Source: Methylobacterium sp. WL1
GTDB taxonomy: Bacteria > Pseudomonadota > Alphaproteobacteria > Rhizobiales > Beijerinckiaceae
Direction: 5' to 3'
Length of the DNA: 64,000 bases
Assembly: GCF_008000895.1 (NCBI RefSeq)
Contig: NZ_CP042823.1
Location: 2,632,001-2,696,000 of the forward strand
The notes beneath the pieces were generated by a model. It was not told the DNA's origin. It did no database searches and saw only the letters and a list, made by a program, of their open reading frames with translations. The position numbers and the translations under genes are program-made. Below, piece by piece: positions 1 to 11,233 of the stretch. Within the stretch, counting starts at the first letter, position 1. Every line of letters begins with the position of its first letter.

Positions 1-1160
<1,160 letters not shown>

Positions 1161-1189
1161 GCCTCAGGGTCCCGCTGACTTAACTTCGT

Positions 1190-1223
1190 GGCCCGGGGAG
1201 AGTGCTTCACTCTCGGCCGGGCC
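1190..1223 (+). terminator. GC-rich hairpin between carB and greA
   Basis: The outer arm is GGCCCGG (1190-1196) against CCGGGCC (1217-1223). The inner arm is GAGAGTG (1198-1204) against CACTCTC (1208-1214) with a CTT loop. It is followed by TCTTCATT rather than a clean T-run. It may terminate carB or act as an attenuator in the greA leader; its last base is 22 nt before the greA ATG. Confidence 0.5.
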
Positions 1224-1244
1224 TCTTCATTGTGGCGCGAGACG

Positions 1245-1727
1245 ATGACGATAGACAAGGTTCCGATCACGGTGCGCGGTTTCGCGGCTCTCGAGGAGGA
1301 GCTGAAGCACCGCCAGCAGGTGGAGCGCCAGCGCATCGTCGCGGCCATCGCCGAAGCCCGCGCGCACGGCGACCTGTCCGAGAACGCCGAGTATCACGCT
1401 GCCAAGGAGGCTCAGTCCCACAACGAGGGACGCGTGATGGAACTCGAGAGCATGATTGCGCGGGCCGAGATCATCGACGTCGCGAAGCTGTCCGGCGACA
1501 AGATCAAGTTCGGCGCCACCGTGAAGCTCGTCGACGACGACACGGAGGAGGAGAAGACCTACCAGATCGTGGGCGAGCCCGAGGCCGACGTGCATGCGGG
1601 CCGGGTCTCGATCACGTCCCCGATCGCGCGGGCGCTGATCGGCAAGGGTGTCGGCGACACGGTCGAGGTGACGACGCCGGGCGGCGGTAAGTCGTACGAG
1701 GTCGTCGGCGTCCAGTTCGGCGGCTGA
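1245..1727 (+). CDS. greA: Transcription elongation factor GreA
   Basis: A 160-residue protein of normal GreA length. It binds the RNA polymerase secondary channel and stimulates cleavage of backtracked RNA. The N-terminal coiled coil is visible ([20 protein letters not shown], then [15 protein letters not shown] with the conserved acidic tip). The C-terminal FKBP-like domain carries the typical [11 protein letters not shown] and [10 protein letters not shown] segments. An in-frame start at 1188 would lie inside the upstream hairpin, so the ATG at 1245, before MTIDKVPIT, is preferred. The next gene starts 5 nt after the stop. Confidence 0.96.
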   Translation: MTIDKVPITVRGFAALEEELKHRQQVERQRIVAAIAEARAHGDLSENAEYHAAKEAQSHNEGRVMELESMIARAEIIDVAKLSGDKIKFGATVKLVDDDTEEEKTYQIVGEPEADVHAGRVSITSPIARALIGKGVGDTVEVTTPGGGKSYEVVGVQFGG

Positions 1728-1732
1728 GCGCG

Positions 1733-2236
1733 ATGCGCGCGTATGCCCGGAGCTGGCTCGCCGGCCTCCTCCTGCTGTGCGGGCTGGTGCCGGCCTCGGC
1801 GGCCGGCGATTTTCCGCCGACCGCGACCTTCTCCGACGTCCGGGTCGACGTGCGGCCCCTGCGGGACAAGGGCGCCGGCCTCCAGGCCGACGCGCTCGCG
1901 GCCGACCTGAGCGCGGCCCTGCGCAAGACTTTCGCGGGGCGGATCGGCGGCGCCGGACCGCGTCTGGTGGTGGTCGTGACGGCGCTGTCGTTGCGCCCCT
2001 ATGTCGGCGGCGGCGCGATGCGCGGCCGGGGCGGCAATTTCGAGACCGACTACCTGGAGGGGGAGGCGCTTCTCGTCGGCCGCAACGGGCAGGTGCTCGG
2101 GCGTCACCCGCAGATGACCGCGACCCCGTCGAGCTACGGCGGCGCGTGGTACGCCCCCGATTTCGAGGCGCGGCGGCTGGCGGCGATCGCCGACATCTAC
2201 GCCCAGTGGCTCGCCCGCGCCCTGCCGCGGAATTAG
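1733..2236 (+). CDS. Secreted hypothetical protein
   Basis: 167 residues with a clear N-terminal signal sequence: basic MRAYARSW, a hydrophobic Leu-rich core, then an Ala-Ser-Ala-Ala cleavage region near residue 23. The mature part has a mixed alpha/beta pattern without recognisable catalytic motifs; a Gly-rich patch lies around GGGAMRGRGG. It begins 5 nt after greA, so it may share its transcript. I do not recognise the family. It is probably periplasmic or membrane-anchored. Confidence 0.7.
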   Translation: MRAYARSWLAGLLLLCGLVPASAAGDFPPTATFSDVRVDVRPLRDKGAGLQADALAADLSAALRKTFAGRIGGAGPRLVVVVTALSLRPYVGGGAMRGRGGNFETDYLEGEALLVGRNGQVLGRHPQMTATPSSYGGAWYAPDFEARRLAAIADIYAQWLARALPRN

Positions 2237-2269
2237 CCCCGGCCCGGCCCGCGGTGTAAGGCGTTCCCG

Positions 2270-3319
2270 ATGAGAAGCATCGACGTGCCGGAGGCGACGC
2301 CCGCCCCGCCGGCTCAGACATCCGTGCGGCGCGAGCCCCCTCCCGAACTGTCGCAGGCCCGGGCCTGGATCATCACCGACGGCAAGGCCGGCGACGAGAA
2401 CCAGTGCGTCGGCATCGCCGAGACCCTCGGGGTCCCGTTCGAGATCCGCCAGGTCCCGGCCGCCGGCCCATTCGGATGGGTCGCCCCGTGGGGGCCGATC
2501 GACCCGCGCGAGAGCCCGCGCCGCCGCAACGGCGCCCTGTCCGGGCCCTACCCCGACCTGCTGATCGCCTCGGGCCGCCGGGCGGTGCCGTATCTCCGGG
2601 CGCTGCGGCGCGCGACCGACGGGCGGACCTTCACGGCGTTCCTCAAGGATCCGCGGACCGGGGCGGACAGCGCCGACTTCATCTGGGTGCCGGATTACGA
2701 CGATTTGCGCGGCCCCAACGTCTTCACGACCCTGACGGCGCCGCACCTGGTCACCGCCGCCCGGCTGGAGGCGGCCCGGGCCAACCCGGATCCGCGGCTC
2801 GCGAACCTCGACGGGCCGCGCGTGGCGGTGCTGGTGGGCGGCGACAGCCGGCACCTGAGCTACCGCAAGACCGACATGCAGCGCCTCGTGGGCGAGTTGC
2901 GCGGCCTGATCGACCAGGGCTGCCGGCTGATGGTGACGATCTCCCGGCGCACGCCCAACCCGCTGCGCGACGCGGTCAAGACGCTCACGGCCGAGACCGG
3001 GGGCTTCCTCTGGGACGGCACCGGCGACAACCCCTACGTCGCCATGCTGGCGCTCGCCGAGGCGATCGTGGTCACCTCCGATTCGGCCAACATGGTCAGC
3101 GAGGCGGTGGCGACCGGCGCACCCGTTCTGCTGTTCGACCTGCCGCGTACCTATATCCGGCATCGGCGGATGTTCGCCGGCCTGGCGATCGCCGGGGCGC
3201 TGCGGCCGTTCACCGGTCGCTTAGTCGATCTGCCCTACAAGCCGATCGATGCGACCCCGGTGATAGCCGAGGCGCTCGCCAAGGCTTACGCTGCGCACCG
3301 CGCGACCGGACTGACCTGA
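2270..3319 (+). CDS. Mitochondrial fission ELM1-like family protein
   Basis: 349 residues. The opening [20 protein letters not shown] is the hallmark of the ELM1 (DUF1022) family, shared by alphaproteobacteria and plant mitochondrial ELM1. The later stretch [11 protein letters not shown] and the C-terminal [12 protein letters not shown] segment resemble the two halves of a GT-B glycosyltransferase-like fold. The bacterial role is not established; a sugar-nucleotide or envelope function is an inference. It stands 34 nt after the secreted protein and 14 nt before trxB. Confidence 0.85.
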   Translation: MRSIDVPEATPAPPAQTSVRREPPPELSQARAWIITDGKAGDENQCVGIAETLGVPFEIRQVPAAGPFGWVAPWGPIDPRESPRRRNGALSGPYPDLLIASGRRAVPYLRALRRATDGRTFTAFLKDPRTGADSADFIWVPDYDDLRGPNVFTTLTAPHLVTAARLEAARANPDPRLANLDGPRVAVLVGGDSRHLSYRKTDMQRLVGELRGLIDQGCRLMVTISRRTPNPLRDAVKTLTAETGGFLWDGTGDNPYVAMLALAEAIVVTSDSANMVSEAVATGAPVLLFDLPRTYIRHRRMFAGLAIAGALRPFTGRLVDLPYKPIDATPVIAEALAKAYAAHRATGLT

Positions 3320-3333
3320 AGGGAACGAGAGAG

Positions 3334-4314
3334 ATGGCCCACACGCACGCCAAGCTCGTGATCGTCGGATCCGGCCCGGCCGGCTACACGGCCGCGGTCT
3401 ACGCCGCCCGCGCGATGGTCGAGCCGCTGCTGATCTCCGGCTTCCAACCCGGCGGCCAGCTGATGATCACCACGGACGTCGAGAACTACCCGGGCTTCGC
3501 CGAGGCGATCCAGGGGCCGTGGCTCATGGAGCAGATGCGGCTGCAGGCGGAGCATGTCGGGACCAAGATCGTCTCGGAATACATCACGTCGGTGGATCTC
3601 AAGCAGCGGCCGTTCCGGCTGGAGGCCGATTCGGGCGAGACCTATTCCTGCGATGCGCTGATCATCGCCACCGGTGCCCAGGCGAAGTGGCTCGGCCTGC
3701 CCTCCGAGGCGGCGTTCCAGGGCAGCGGCGTCTCGGCCTGCGCGACCTGCGACGGCTTCTTCTTCCGCGGCAAGGAAGTCGTGGTGGTCGGCGGCGGCAA
3801 CACCGCGGTCGAGGAGGCGCTGTACCTCGCCAACATCGCCAAGAAGGTCACGGTGGTGCACCGCCGGGACAGCTTCCGGGCCGAGCGGATCCTGCAGGAG
3901 CGGCTGTTCAAGCACCCGAACGTCACCGTGCTGTGGCACCGGGAGATCGCCGAGATCTGCGGCGTGCAGAAGCCGGCTCCGACGGTCACCCATGTCCGGC
4001 TCAAGGATCCGCGTTCGGGCGAGATCAGCGACGTGCCCGCCGACGGCGTGTTCGTGGCGATCGGTCACCAGCCGGCCACCGCGATCTTCGAGGGCCAGCT
4101 GCCCATGCGCCACGGCGGCTACCTGTCGGTGCGACCGGGCACCGCCGAGACCGAGATCCCCGGCGTGTTCGCTGCGGGCGACGTGACCGACGACGTCTAC
4201 CGGCAGGCGATCACGGCTGCCGGCATGGGCTGCATGGCTGCCCTGGAGGCCGAGAAGTTCCTCGCCAACCTGGAGATCGGCGAGAGCCCGATCCAGGCCG
4301 CTGCCGCCGAGTGA
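3334..4314 (+). CDS. trxB: Thioredoxin reductase (NADPH)
   Basis: 326 residues, the normal length. A homodimeric FAD enzyme that moves electrons from NADPH to thioredoxin. Motifs run in order: FAD-binding [10 protein letters not shown] near residue 12, redox pair C136-A-T-C139, NADPH-binding [14 protein letters not shown], and the C-terminal FAD motif [10 protein letters not shown]. The ATG at 3334 follows a GGGAACGAGAG purine stretch and precedes the family-typical start. A LysR gene related to S. meliloti LsrB follows, and that pairing also occurs in other Rhizobiales. Confidence 0.97.
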   Translation: MAHTHAKLVIVGSGPAGYTAAVYAARAMVEPLLISGFQPGGQLMITTDVENYPGFAEAIQGPWLMEQMRLQAEHVGTKIVSEYITSVDLKQRPFRLEADSGETYSCDALIIATGAQAKWLGLPSEAAFQGSGVSACATCDGFFFRGKEVVVVGGGNTAVEEALYLANIAKKVTVVHRRDSFRAERILQERLFKHPNVTVLWHREIAEICGVQKPAPTVTHVRLKDPRSGEISDVPADGVFVAIGHQPATAIFEGQLPMRHGGYLSVRPGTAETEIPGVFAAGDVTDDVYRQAITAAGMGCMAALEAEKFLANLEIGESPIQAAAAE

Positions 4315-4559
4315 GACCACGCAGCGCCAAGGCTTCGGCGCTCTTGGACCAAAGTCCTGTCAACAACTTCGCGATCTGAACCCTTGCGTCGGACCATGCG
4401 CCGGGCGCATAGGGGTTCTGACCGGGCAGGGCTGCAAACCTTGCATGCCCCAGCAGCGCCGGCCGCGTCCGCGCGGCGTCGGCCGCGTGCGGATCGCCCG
4501 GTGCTACGCCTGATGCAGCACCGGCCCGGCGCGGGCCGCGCATCGAATGCGGATTCGCG

Positions 4560-5468
4560 GTGGTGGGGGTTCTCGCCTTGGATTGGGACAAGATCCGGAT
4601 CTTCCTGAACGTCGCAGAGGCGGGCAGCTTCACCAAGGCGGGCGACGATATCGGCCTCAGCCAATCGGCGGTCAGTCGCCAGATCAGCGCCCTGGAACGT
4701 GAGCTGAAGGCGCCGCTGTTCCACCGCCACGCCCGCGGCCTGATCCTGACCGAGCAGGGCGACCTGCTGTTCCGCGCCGCCCGGGACATGAAGCTGCGCC
4801 TGGAGAACACCCGGGCGCGCCTCGTGGAGACTTCCGAGCGGCCGACCGGCGACCTCAAGGTGACCACTACGGTGGGGCTGGGCACCTCGTGGCTGTCGCA
4901 ACGGGTCGGCGAATTCCTGGACCTCTACCCCGATGTGCGGATCGAGCTGATCCTGACCAACGAGGAGCTCGACCTTGCCATGCGGGAGGCGGACGTGGCG
5001 ATCCGCATGCGTCGCCCGGCCCAGCCGGACCTGATCCAGCGCCGGCTGTTCACCGTGCATTACCACGCGTTCGCCAGCGTCGATTACGTCAAGCGCTTCG
5101 GCGAGCCCAAGACCATCGAGGAACTGGACAACCACCGCCTGGTCTCGTTCGGCGGCAACGAGCCCTCCTACCTGCTGGCGGCCCATTGGCTGGCCGATGC
5201 CGGGCGTGAGGGCCGCGACCGGCGCAGCGTCCACCTGACGGTGAACAACATCGGCGCGCTCCAACGGGCCATGGAAGCCGGCGCCGGCATCGGCATCCTG
5301 CCCGACTACGCGGTGGACGGCGACCAGCAGCTCACCCAGGTGCTGCGCGACACCGAGATGCCGAGCCTCGAGAGCTACCTGGTCTACGCCGAGGAGATGC
5401 GCTCGGTCGCCCGGGTGCAGGCGTTTCGCGACTTCCTGGTTTCGAAGGCGCAGCGCTGGACCTACTGA
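4560..5468 (+). CDS. lsrB: LysR-family regulator, LsrB/VtlR type
   Basis: About 302 residues. The N-terminal winged helix (GSFTKAGDDIGLSQSAVSRQ) and the C-terminal ligand domain ending VSKAQRW match the LsrB/VtlR group. That group is linked to redox and envelope control in rhizobia and Brucella. The start is uncertain: GTG 4560 gives the longest form, but TTG 4578 sits after a GGGGG stretch and leaves LDWDKIRIF, the usual N-terminus. The trxB neighbour supports a redox-linked role. Symbol assigned from the family match and context. Confidence 0.85.
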   Translation: MVGVLALDWDKIRIFLNVAEAGSFTKAGDDIGLSQSAVSRQISALERELKAPLFHRHARGLILTEQGDLLFRAARDMKLRLENTRARLVETSERPTGDLKVTTTVGLGTSWLSQRVGEFLDLYPDVRIELILTNEELDLAMREADVAIRMRRPAQPDLIQRRLFTVHYHAFASVDYVKRFGEPKTIEELDNHRLVSFGGNEPSYLLAAHWLADAGREGRDRRSVHLTVNNIGALQRAMEAGAGIGILPDYAVDGDQQLTQVLRDTEMPSLESYLVYAEEMRSVARVQAFRDFLVSKAQRWTY

Positions 5469-5527
5469 CCGGCCCTTGCGCGGTCGATGATAGGTCCGGT
5501 TTCACAAAATCGTCGATCTTTTGCGGG

Positions 5528-5570
5528 TGCAGGGCTCCGCCCTGCAAGTCTCAGGGGCTTCGCCCCTGAG
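5528..5570. terminator. Paired hairpins between convergent lsrB and msrP
   Basis: Two adjacent perfect hairpins: TGCAGGG (5528-5534) with CCCTGCA (5540-5546), and CTCAGGGGC (5550-5558) with GCCCCTGAG (5562-5570) with a TTC loop. They lie between convergent genes and could end transcription from both sides. This may also be a dispersed GC-rich palindrome; there is no T-tract. Confidence 0.5.
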
Positions 5571-5613
5571 AACCCCACCAAGGCGCCCAGGCCATTTGGG
5601 ATCTAGTCGTCCC

Positions 5614-6567
5614 TCATAGGAACAGCCGCTCGCCCTCCAGCCCCTTGTACAGCCCGGCGACCTGCTCGCCGTAGCCGTTGTAGATCAGCGTGGGCACCCG
5701 CTCGTCGGTGCCCAGGACCCGCTCGGAGGCCTGGCTCCAGCGCGGATGCGGCACCGCCGGGTTCACGTTGGCCCAGAAGCCGTACTCCGAGGCCTGCAGG
5801 CCCTCCCAGAACGTCTTGGGTCGGTCGGCGGTGAACGAGATCTTGACCAGCGACTTCGCCGACTTGAACCCGTATTTCCACGGCACCGCGATGCGGATCG
5901 GCGCGCCGAACTGGTTCGGCAGCGGCTTGCCGTAGACGCCCGTGACCACGAAGGCGAGGTCGTTGCCGGCCTCGGCCAGGGTCAGACCCTCGGTGTAGGG
6001 CCAGGGATAGTAGAACGCGCGCTGGCCCGGTGCCATCGCCTTGTCCATGAAGGTCTCGAACCGGATATACTTGGCTCCGGAGCCGGGCTTGGCGAGCGCC
6101 ACGAGCTTCGACAGGGGAAACCCCGTCCACGGCACCGACATCGACCAGGCCTCGACGCAGCGGTGACGGTACAGCCGCTCCTCAAGGCCGATCTTCCGGA
6201 TCAGGTCCTCGACGCCGATCTCGAACGGCTTCTCCACAAGGCCGTCGATCTTCAGCGTCCAAGGCTGGGTCTTGAGGGCGTTGGCGGCCGGCAGCACCGT
6301 CTTGGACGTGCCGAACTCGTAGAAGTTGTTGTATGCGCCGCTGAACTGCTCCGGCGTCAGCGGCCGGTCCAGCGTGTAGGCCGGGTTGCGCGGCGCCGGG
6401 TAGAGCGCCGCATCACCGGCGGCCGCGAAGGCGGAGCGACCGCCCAGGACGGATCCGGCGGCCAGCCCGGCGGCGGCTCCGATCAGTGCCCGGCGATTCA
6501 GGAAGACGGCCTCGGGCGTGGCCTCGGTCTCCGGGATCTCCCACCCGCGCCTGCTCCGGATCAACAT
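5614..6567 (-). CDS. msrP: Periplasmic methionine-sulfoxide reductase, molybdoprotein subunit MsrP (YedY)
   Basis: 317 residues. It repairs oxidised methionines on periplasmic proteins with a molybdopterin cofactor. A twin-arginine signal is present (NRRALIGAAAG, then an Ala-rich core to about residue 50), as expected for Tat export of a folded Mo protein. The sulfite-oxidase-fold core has the ligand region YRHRCVEAWSM with its Mo-binding Cys, and GKPLPNQFGAPIR. Start ATG 6567 is preceded by GAGAAGC. The usual membrane haem partner MsrQ is not adjacent; the next gene on this strand is fadD. Confidence 0.93.
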   Translation of the reverse strand: MLIRSRRGWEIPETEATPEAVFLNRRALIGAAAGLAAGSVLGGRSAFAAAGDAALYPAPRNPAYTLDRPLTPEQFSGAYNNFYEFGTSKTVLPAANALKTQPWTLKIDGLVEKPFEIGVEDLIRKIGLEERLYRHRCVEAWSMSVPWTGFPLSKLVALAKPGSGAKYIRFETFMDKAMAPGQRAFYYPWPYTEGLTLAEAGNDLAFVVTGVYGKPLPNQFGAPIRIAVPWKYGFKSAKSLVKISFTADRPKTFWEGLQASEYGFWANVNPAVPHPRWSQASERVLGTDERVPTLIYNGYGEQVAGLYKGLEGERLFL

Positions 6568-6706
6568 CGCTTCTCCTCGCCTGTCCCGCGCGAACAGCCC
6601 ACAGATCGGTCTGCGCCGACAGGGGTACAACCGCCGCAGTCTCACCATTCGGCGATCGGGGCAGGCGGTTACGTGCGCGGCCGACGACGATCCGCCGCGG
6701 GCACGC

Positions 6707-8461
6707 TCAGCCGGGCGGCGTCTCGTCGCGCAGGACCCGGCGCAGCACCTTGCCGACATTGGTCTTGGGCAAGGCGTCGTGCAGCACCACCCGGCGGGGC
6801 ACCTTGTAGCCGGTGAGCTGGGTGCGGGCATGCGCCCGCAGGGCGTCGGTGGAGACCGCCGGATCCTTCATCACCACGTGGGCGACCACCATCTCGCCGG
6901 TCTCCTCGCTCGGCGCGCCGACCACCGCGCATTCCAGAACCGCCGGATGGGCCGCCAGCACCTCCTCGACCTCGTTCGGATAGACGTTGAACCCCGAGAC
7001 GAGGATCATGTCCTTCATCCGGTCGACGATCTTGATCTGGCCGTCCGGCTCCATCACGGCGACGTCCCCGGTGCGGAAGAAGCCGTCCGGCGTCATCGCG
7101 CGCGCGGTCTCATCCGGCCGGTTCCAGTAGCCGCGCATCACCTGGGGCCCGCGCACGCAGATCTCGCCCGGCTGGCCCGGCGGCACCGGCTTGCCGGCGG
7201 CGTCGCGGATCGAGAGTTCGGTGGACGGGAACGGGAACCCGATCGTCCCGGAGAACTCCGTCATGCCGGGCGGGTTGGCGCTCACCACCGGGGAGGTCTC
7301 CGACAGGCCATAGCCCTCCAGGATGGTGTTGCCGGTGAGCGCCTTCCAGCGCTCGGCCACGGGCCGCTGCACCGCCGTCCCGCCCCCGACGACGAAGTCG
7401 AGGTTCGAGAAGTCGACCGTGCCGATCTTGGGGTGGTTGATCAGCACGTTGAACAGCGTGTTCACGCCCATCAGGCACGTGAAGCGGTGGCGGCTGAGGG
7501 TCTTCACCATGCCGTCGCAGTCGCGCGGATTGGGGATCAGCAGGCACGACCCGCCGTTGCGCATGAACTGGAAGAAGCAGGCCGTCAGCGCGAAGATATG
7601 GTAGAGCGGCAAGGCCGTGACGGCGCAGCGGAGGATGCTCGGATCCTTCGAGTTGAACCAGACCTGCGACTGCTCGACGTTGGCCATGATGTTGCGGTGG
7701 CTGAGCATCGCCGCCTTGGCCACGCCCGTTGTCCCGCCGGTGTATTGGAGGAACGCCAGATCCTCCGGCGCGACCGGCACCAAGGCGTGCGGCATGCCGC
7801 TGCCCCGGCGCAGGGCGGTCGTGAACGGCAGCGCCAGCCCGTCGGGCAGCTGGAACGGCGGCACGGCCTTGCGCACGTGGCGGCTAGCCAGGTTGATCAC
7901 CTGACCCTTGAGCCCGAGGCCGTCGCCGGGGCCGACCAGGAGGATGCGCTCCAGCGTCACGTCGGCCAGAGCCGCCGCGACGGTCGCGCCGAAATTCTCG
8001 AGGACGATCAGGAAGCGAGCGCCCGAATCGTTGATCTGCTGGGAAAATTCCCGGGGCGTGTAGAGCGGGTTGACGTTGACCACCGTCCCGCCGGCCGAGA
8101 GCACACCGAACAGGGCCACCGCGTAGGCCGGCACGTTCGGCAGCATGATCGCGACGCGGTCGCCCTTCGCCAGCCCCTGGGCGCGCAGCCAGGCCGCCAG
8201 GGCGCGCGCCTGCTTGCCGAGGCCCGCATAGGTCAGGGTCGAGCCGAAGCAGAGCATCGCCGGGCGGTCGGCGAAGGCCGAGACGCTGGTCTCGAACAGG
8301 TCGACCAGCGTACCGAGGCTGTCGACGTCGATCTCGGCCGGGACCCCCGGCGGATAGGCGGCGAGCCAGGGACGGGGGGAAAGCCGTGCGAACGCCGGAT
8401 CCGTCTCGGACCCGTGCGTGCGTGCCGTCGCACCGTGCTCGATTACGCTGGCCTCGCGCAT
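6707..8461 (-). CDS. fadD: Long-chain fatty acid-CoA ligase
   Basis: 584 residues. An ANL-superfamily adenylate-forming enzyme that activates fatty acids to acyl-CoA. Motifs: the P-loop-like YTGGTTGVAKAAMLSH, the GYGLSETSPVV adenylate-binding stretch, the FRTGDVAVMEPDG hinge region and the C-terminal catalytic Lys near PRRVVLHDALPKTNVGK. Length and motif order are complete. It lies upstream of msrP on the same strand with a 139-bp gap, so co-transcription is possible but not shown. Substrate chain length cannot be read from sequence. Confidence 0.92.
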   Translation of the reverse strand: MREASVIEHGATARTHGSETDPAFARLSPRPWLAAYPPGVPAEIDVDSLGTLVDLFETSVSAFADRPAMLCFGSTLTYAGLGKQARALAAWLRAQGLAKGDRVAIMLPNVPAYAVALFGVLSAGGTVVNVNPLYTPREFSQQINDSGARFLIVLENFGATVAAALADVTLERILLVGPGDGLGLKGQVINLASRHVRKAVPPFQLPDGLALPFTTALRRGSGMPHALVPVAPEDLAFLQYTGGTTGVAKAAMLSHRNIMANVEQSQVWFNSKDPSILRCAVTALPLYHIFALTACFFQFMRNGGSCLLIPNPRDCDGMVKTLSRHRFTCLMGVNTLFNVLINHPKIGTVDFSNLDFVVGGGTAVQRPVAERWKALTGNTILEGYGLSETSPVVSANPPGMTEFSGTIGFPFPSTELSIRDAAGKPVPPGQPGEICVRGPQVMRGYWNRPDETARAMTPDGFFRTGDVAVMEPDGQIKIVDRMKDMILVSGFNVYPNEVEEVLAAHPAVLECAVVGAPSEETGEMVVAHVVMKDPAVSTDALRAHARTQLTGYKVPRRVVLHDALPKTNVGKVLRRVLRDETPPG

Positions 8462-8563
8462 CGCGTCGTCTCCCGCGAGCCCGACTCTCGACGGTCGGGT
8501 CTCGTCCCTACGCAGAACCCCCCGACTGTGGGCGAACCCACCGCCACTAGCAAGGCGCCGCCG

Positions 8564-9220
8564 TCAGGCGGTTCGACGTAGCCGGCTGAATGTCGTCAGC
8601 GCGGCGTGCGGCAGGGCGGCGACGGAAAGGAGCAGCGCGGCAAGGCCGGCCTCGGGCAGGCGCAGGCCCCGGAGCGGCCAGGATCCGAACCCCAGCGGGA
8701 CCGCGAGCCCGATCACGCCGGCGCCGAACCAGAGGGCCAGGTACGCCAGCAATCCGGCCCCGATCCGCCGCAGACGCGGGCGCAGGGGCCGGTTGGCGGC
8801 CAGAGCGAACAGGCCGAGGGTGCCGCCGAAAATCGCCGCCGCGACGCCGGCGCCGAGCCCGTAGGCCAGCCATAGGGGCTGATGGGTCAGGAACGCCATC
8901 CCGCCGGTGGCGTAGCCGCCGCGCAGGATCAGGCCTCCGAAGGTCGGGTAGAGACCGATCACAGCGAGGGCCGCGGTGCCGAGCGACGCGAACAGGATCC
9001 GTCGGAATGCCGAGGCCGGCCCCGGCCCCGCCGCGACCGTCGCGAGATGCGCCATCCCGTAGACGAGCGCGAAGGCGAAGAGCGGATAGCGGGCGATGAA
9101 GTAGCCGTAGATCCAGGGCTCGAACGCCTCCGGCACGGCGGAGCGCTGGCTGAAGCCGGTGACGGTCACCAGCGCCAGCGCCGCGAGCGCGGCCAGGATC
9201 GGGGCTGCGGCCAGGAGCAT
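8564..9220 (-). CDS. Hypothetical polytopic membrane protein
   Basis: About 218 residues from ATG 9220; an ATG at 9292 would add 24 polar residues. There are roughly six hydrophobic segments, beginning with LLAAAPILAALAALALV, joined by short charged loops. No transport or enzymatic motif is recognised. It is not MsrQ-like, although msrP is nearby on the same strand. It stands 102 bp upstream of fadD. Function unknown. Confidence 0.6.
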   Translation of the reverse strand: MLLAAAPILAALAALALVTVTGFSQRSAVPEAFEPWIYGYFIARYPLFAFALVYGMAHLATVAAGPGPASAFRRILFASLGTAALAVIGLYPTFGGLILRGGYATGGMAFLTHQPLWLAYGLGAGVAAAIFGGTLGLFALAANRPLRPRLRRIGAGLLAYLALWFGAGVIGLAVPLGFGSWPLRGLRLPEAGLAALLLSVAALPHAALTTFSRLRRTA

Positions 9221-9346
9221 CTTTCTCAGATCGGCCACAGACGCATGGGTCTGGTCACGCGCAACGGACTGCACAGGGCGCGCCCCTATCAAACGATCGT
9301 TCCGTTGCCGGCGTCCGGATCATGCTGGCACCTGGGCACCCACCTT

Positions 9347-9458
9347 GTCATCCCGGGGCCGCGCAGCGGAGCCCGGGATCCATAGCCACCGACCGATGGA
9401 AACCTGGCCGCATCGGCGATTATGGGTTCCGGGTTCGCCTGCGGCGCCCCGGAATGAC
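9347..9458. repeat. Paired REP-like palindrome (element R1)
   Basis: The left arm, from GTCATCCCGGGGCCGCG, reads CCGGGGCCGC-gca-GCGGAGCCCGG and is itself a hairpin. The right arm, ending CGCCCCGGAATGAC, is the complementary-orientation palindrome with a GGCG/CGCC core. The two arms are inverted and about 40 bp apart. It lies between the 3' end of pepA and the 5' end of the membrane-protein gene. Confidence 0.8.
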
Positions 9459-9538
9459 AAAATGGGTCTGTCAGGCTGCCGTCCATAGACCAAACGACGG
9501 CATCTCCGACGCTGAGCGGCTCAGACAGATGATCCGCC

Positions 9539-11050
9539 TCACCGCGCCTCGTAATGGTCGCGCACCAGCCGGTCGAGGAGGCGCACGCCCCAGCCCGCGC
9601 CCCAGCTGCGGTTGATCTCGCTGGCGTTCGACGACATCGCCACGCCCGCGATGTCGAGATGCGCCCACGGCACCTCCTCGACGTAGCGCTTGATGAACGA
9701 GGCCGCGGTGGCGGCGCCGCCGTGGCGGCCGCCGGTGTTCTTCATGTCGGCGAACTTGGAATCGATCGCCTTGTCGTAGGCGGGGATCAGCGGCATCCGC
9801 CAGACCTTCTCGCCCGTGGCCTCGCCGGCAGCGTTGATGTTGGCGGCCAGCGCGTCGTCGTTCGAGAACATCCCGGCGATGTCCTGGCCGAGCGCCACGA
9901 TGATCGCCCCGGTCAGCGTCGCGAGATCGACCATCGCCTTCGGCTTGGCGCTACGGACCACGTGGGTGATCACGTCGGCGAGCACGAGGCGGCCCTCCGC
10001 GTCGGTGTTGATGACCTCGATGGTCTGGCCGGACATGGAGGTCAGGATGTCGGACGGGCGGTAGGCGCCGCCGTCCGGCATGTTCTCGACGATGCCGATG
10101 GCGCCGACGACGTTGCACCGGGCCTTCCGGCTGGCAAGCGCGTGGAGCGCGCCGACCACGGCGGCCGCGCCGCCCATGTCGCCCTTCATGTCCTCCATGC
10201 CGCCGCCCGGCTTGATTGAGACGCCGCCGGAATCGAACACCACGCCCTTGCCGATGAAGGCGACCGGTGCCTCGCCGGCGGGGCCGCCGTTCCAGCGCAT
10301 GATCACGATGCGCGGCTCGCGGACCGAGCCCTGCGCCACCGCGAGCAGCGCGCCCATACCGAGTTCGCGCATACGCGCCGGCTCGATGACCTCGATCTCG
10401 ACGCCGAGCTTCGACAGCTCCGAGGCGCGCCGGGCGAACTCTTCCGGGAAGAGCACGTTCGGCGGCTCGTTCACGAGGTCGCGCGCCAGGATCACGCCCT
10501 CGGACAGGGTCCGGGCGCCCTCGCCCTCGCGGGAGGCCGTGCCGTGCTCGGCGAGCAGGAGGGTGAGCGTGGTGCCGCTCTTGTCCTCGGCGTCGGGCTT
10601 CTTCTTGGTCTTGTAGCGGTCGAAGGCGTAGACCCGCAGGCGCGCGCCCAGCGCGAACTCGCCGGCCTGCGCGGCGCTGACATTCGTGCCCGGCCAGTCG
10701 AGCACCACCCGGGCCGCCCGGCCCGCGACCTTGCCGGCGGTGAAGCCGCCGAGCGCCGGCCAGTCGGTCTTGGCCCGGTCCTTCTCGGAGCCGAGCCCGA
10801 CCACGACGAGCCGGTCGGCGCTGACGCCCGCCGGCGTCGGCAGGCTCATGGCGCTGAGCGAGCGGCCCTTGAATTTCTCCGAGGCCGCGGCCTTCGCCAC
10901 GAGGTCGGCACCCGCGGCGCCGAGCGCCGCCCGGGCCGCCGATCCGAGGGCGAGGTCGTCGCCGACGAACACCACGAGATCGCCCGTTCCCCCCGGGCCC
11001 TGGCCACTCTGCTCCAGGGGTCCGAAACCGATCTCGATACCGTCCGCCAT
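9539..11050 (-). CDS. pepA: Leucyl aminopeptidase (M17)
   Basis: 503 residues. A cytosolic dimetal aminopeptidase that removes N-terminal residues during peptide turnover. The catalytic domain carries the family signature NTDAEGRL plus the metal/Lys region [14 protein letters not shown] and the [11 protein letters not shown] stretch. Start MADGIEIGF (ATG 11050) is preferred over an in-frame ATG 18 nt further out. The gene diverges from lptF across a 183-bp region, an arrangement common in alphaproteobacteria. Confidence 0.94.
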   Translation of the reverse strand: MADGIEIGFGPLEQSGQGPGGTGDLVVFVGDDLALGSAARAALGAAGADLVAKAAASEKFKGRSLSAMSLPTPAGVSADRLVVVGLGSEKDRAKTDWPALGGFTAGKVAGRAARVVLDWPGTNVSAAQAGEFALGARLRVYAFDRYKTKKKPDAEDKSGTTLTLLLAEHGTASREGEGARTLSEGVILARDLVNEPPNVLFPEEFARRASELSKLGVEIEVIEPARMRELGMGALLAVAQGSVREPRIVIMRWNGGPAGEAPVAFIGKGVVFDSGGVSIKPGGGMEDMKGDMGGAAAVVGALHALASRKARCNVVGAIGIVENMPDGGAYRPSDILTSMSGQTIEVINTDAEGRLVLADVITHVVRSAKPKAMVDLATLTGAIIVALGQDIAGMFSNDDALAANINAAGEATGEKVWRMPLIPAYDKAIDSKFADMKNTGGRHGGAATAASFIKRYVEEVPWAHLDIAGVAMSSNASEINRSWGAGWGVRLLDRLVRDHYEAR

Positions 11051-11233
11051 ACCCGTCGTCCTGCCCAATGTTCCGCAGCCGTTCCCACGCTTGGGCCATG
11101 CCGCAAGGCGTGATCCGCCTTGTGTAGCCGCTGAGGCGGCAAACGCAACGCGACGCAGCAGCCCTGGAATCGCCCCTTTTGTCGGTTCCCTGGCCCATGA
11201 GGGCGCGAGAGGACGGGCGGAACTGCCGGGCCA

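Noticed and set aside
4384-4608. 74-codon plus-strand frame ahead of lsrB
   Set aside because: Arg/Ala-rich composition, no ribosome site, overlaps the lsrB start in another frame.
5528-5570. Possible CRISPR-like repeat
   Set aside because: Only two different hairpins, no repeated unit with regular spacers; no cas genes in the window.
6518-8581. About 690-codon plus-strand frame opposite fadD
   Set aside because: His/Arg/Asp-rich low-information sequence; fadD on the other strand has complete motifs.
8564-9220. Membrane protein near msrP as MsrQ
   Set aside because: It lacks the ferric-reductase-like pattern with haem His pairs, and is separated from msrP by fadD.
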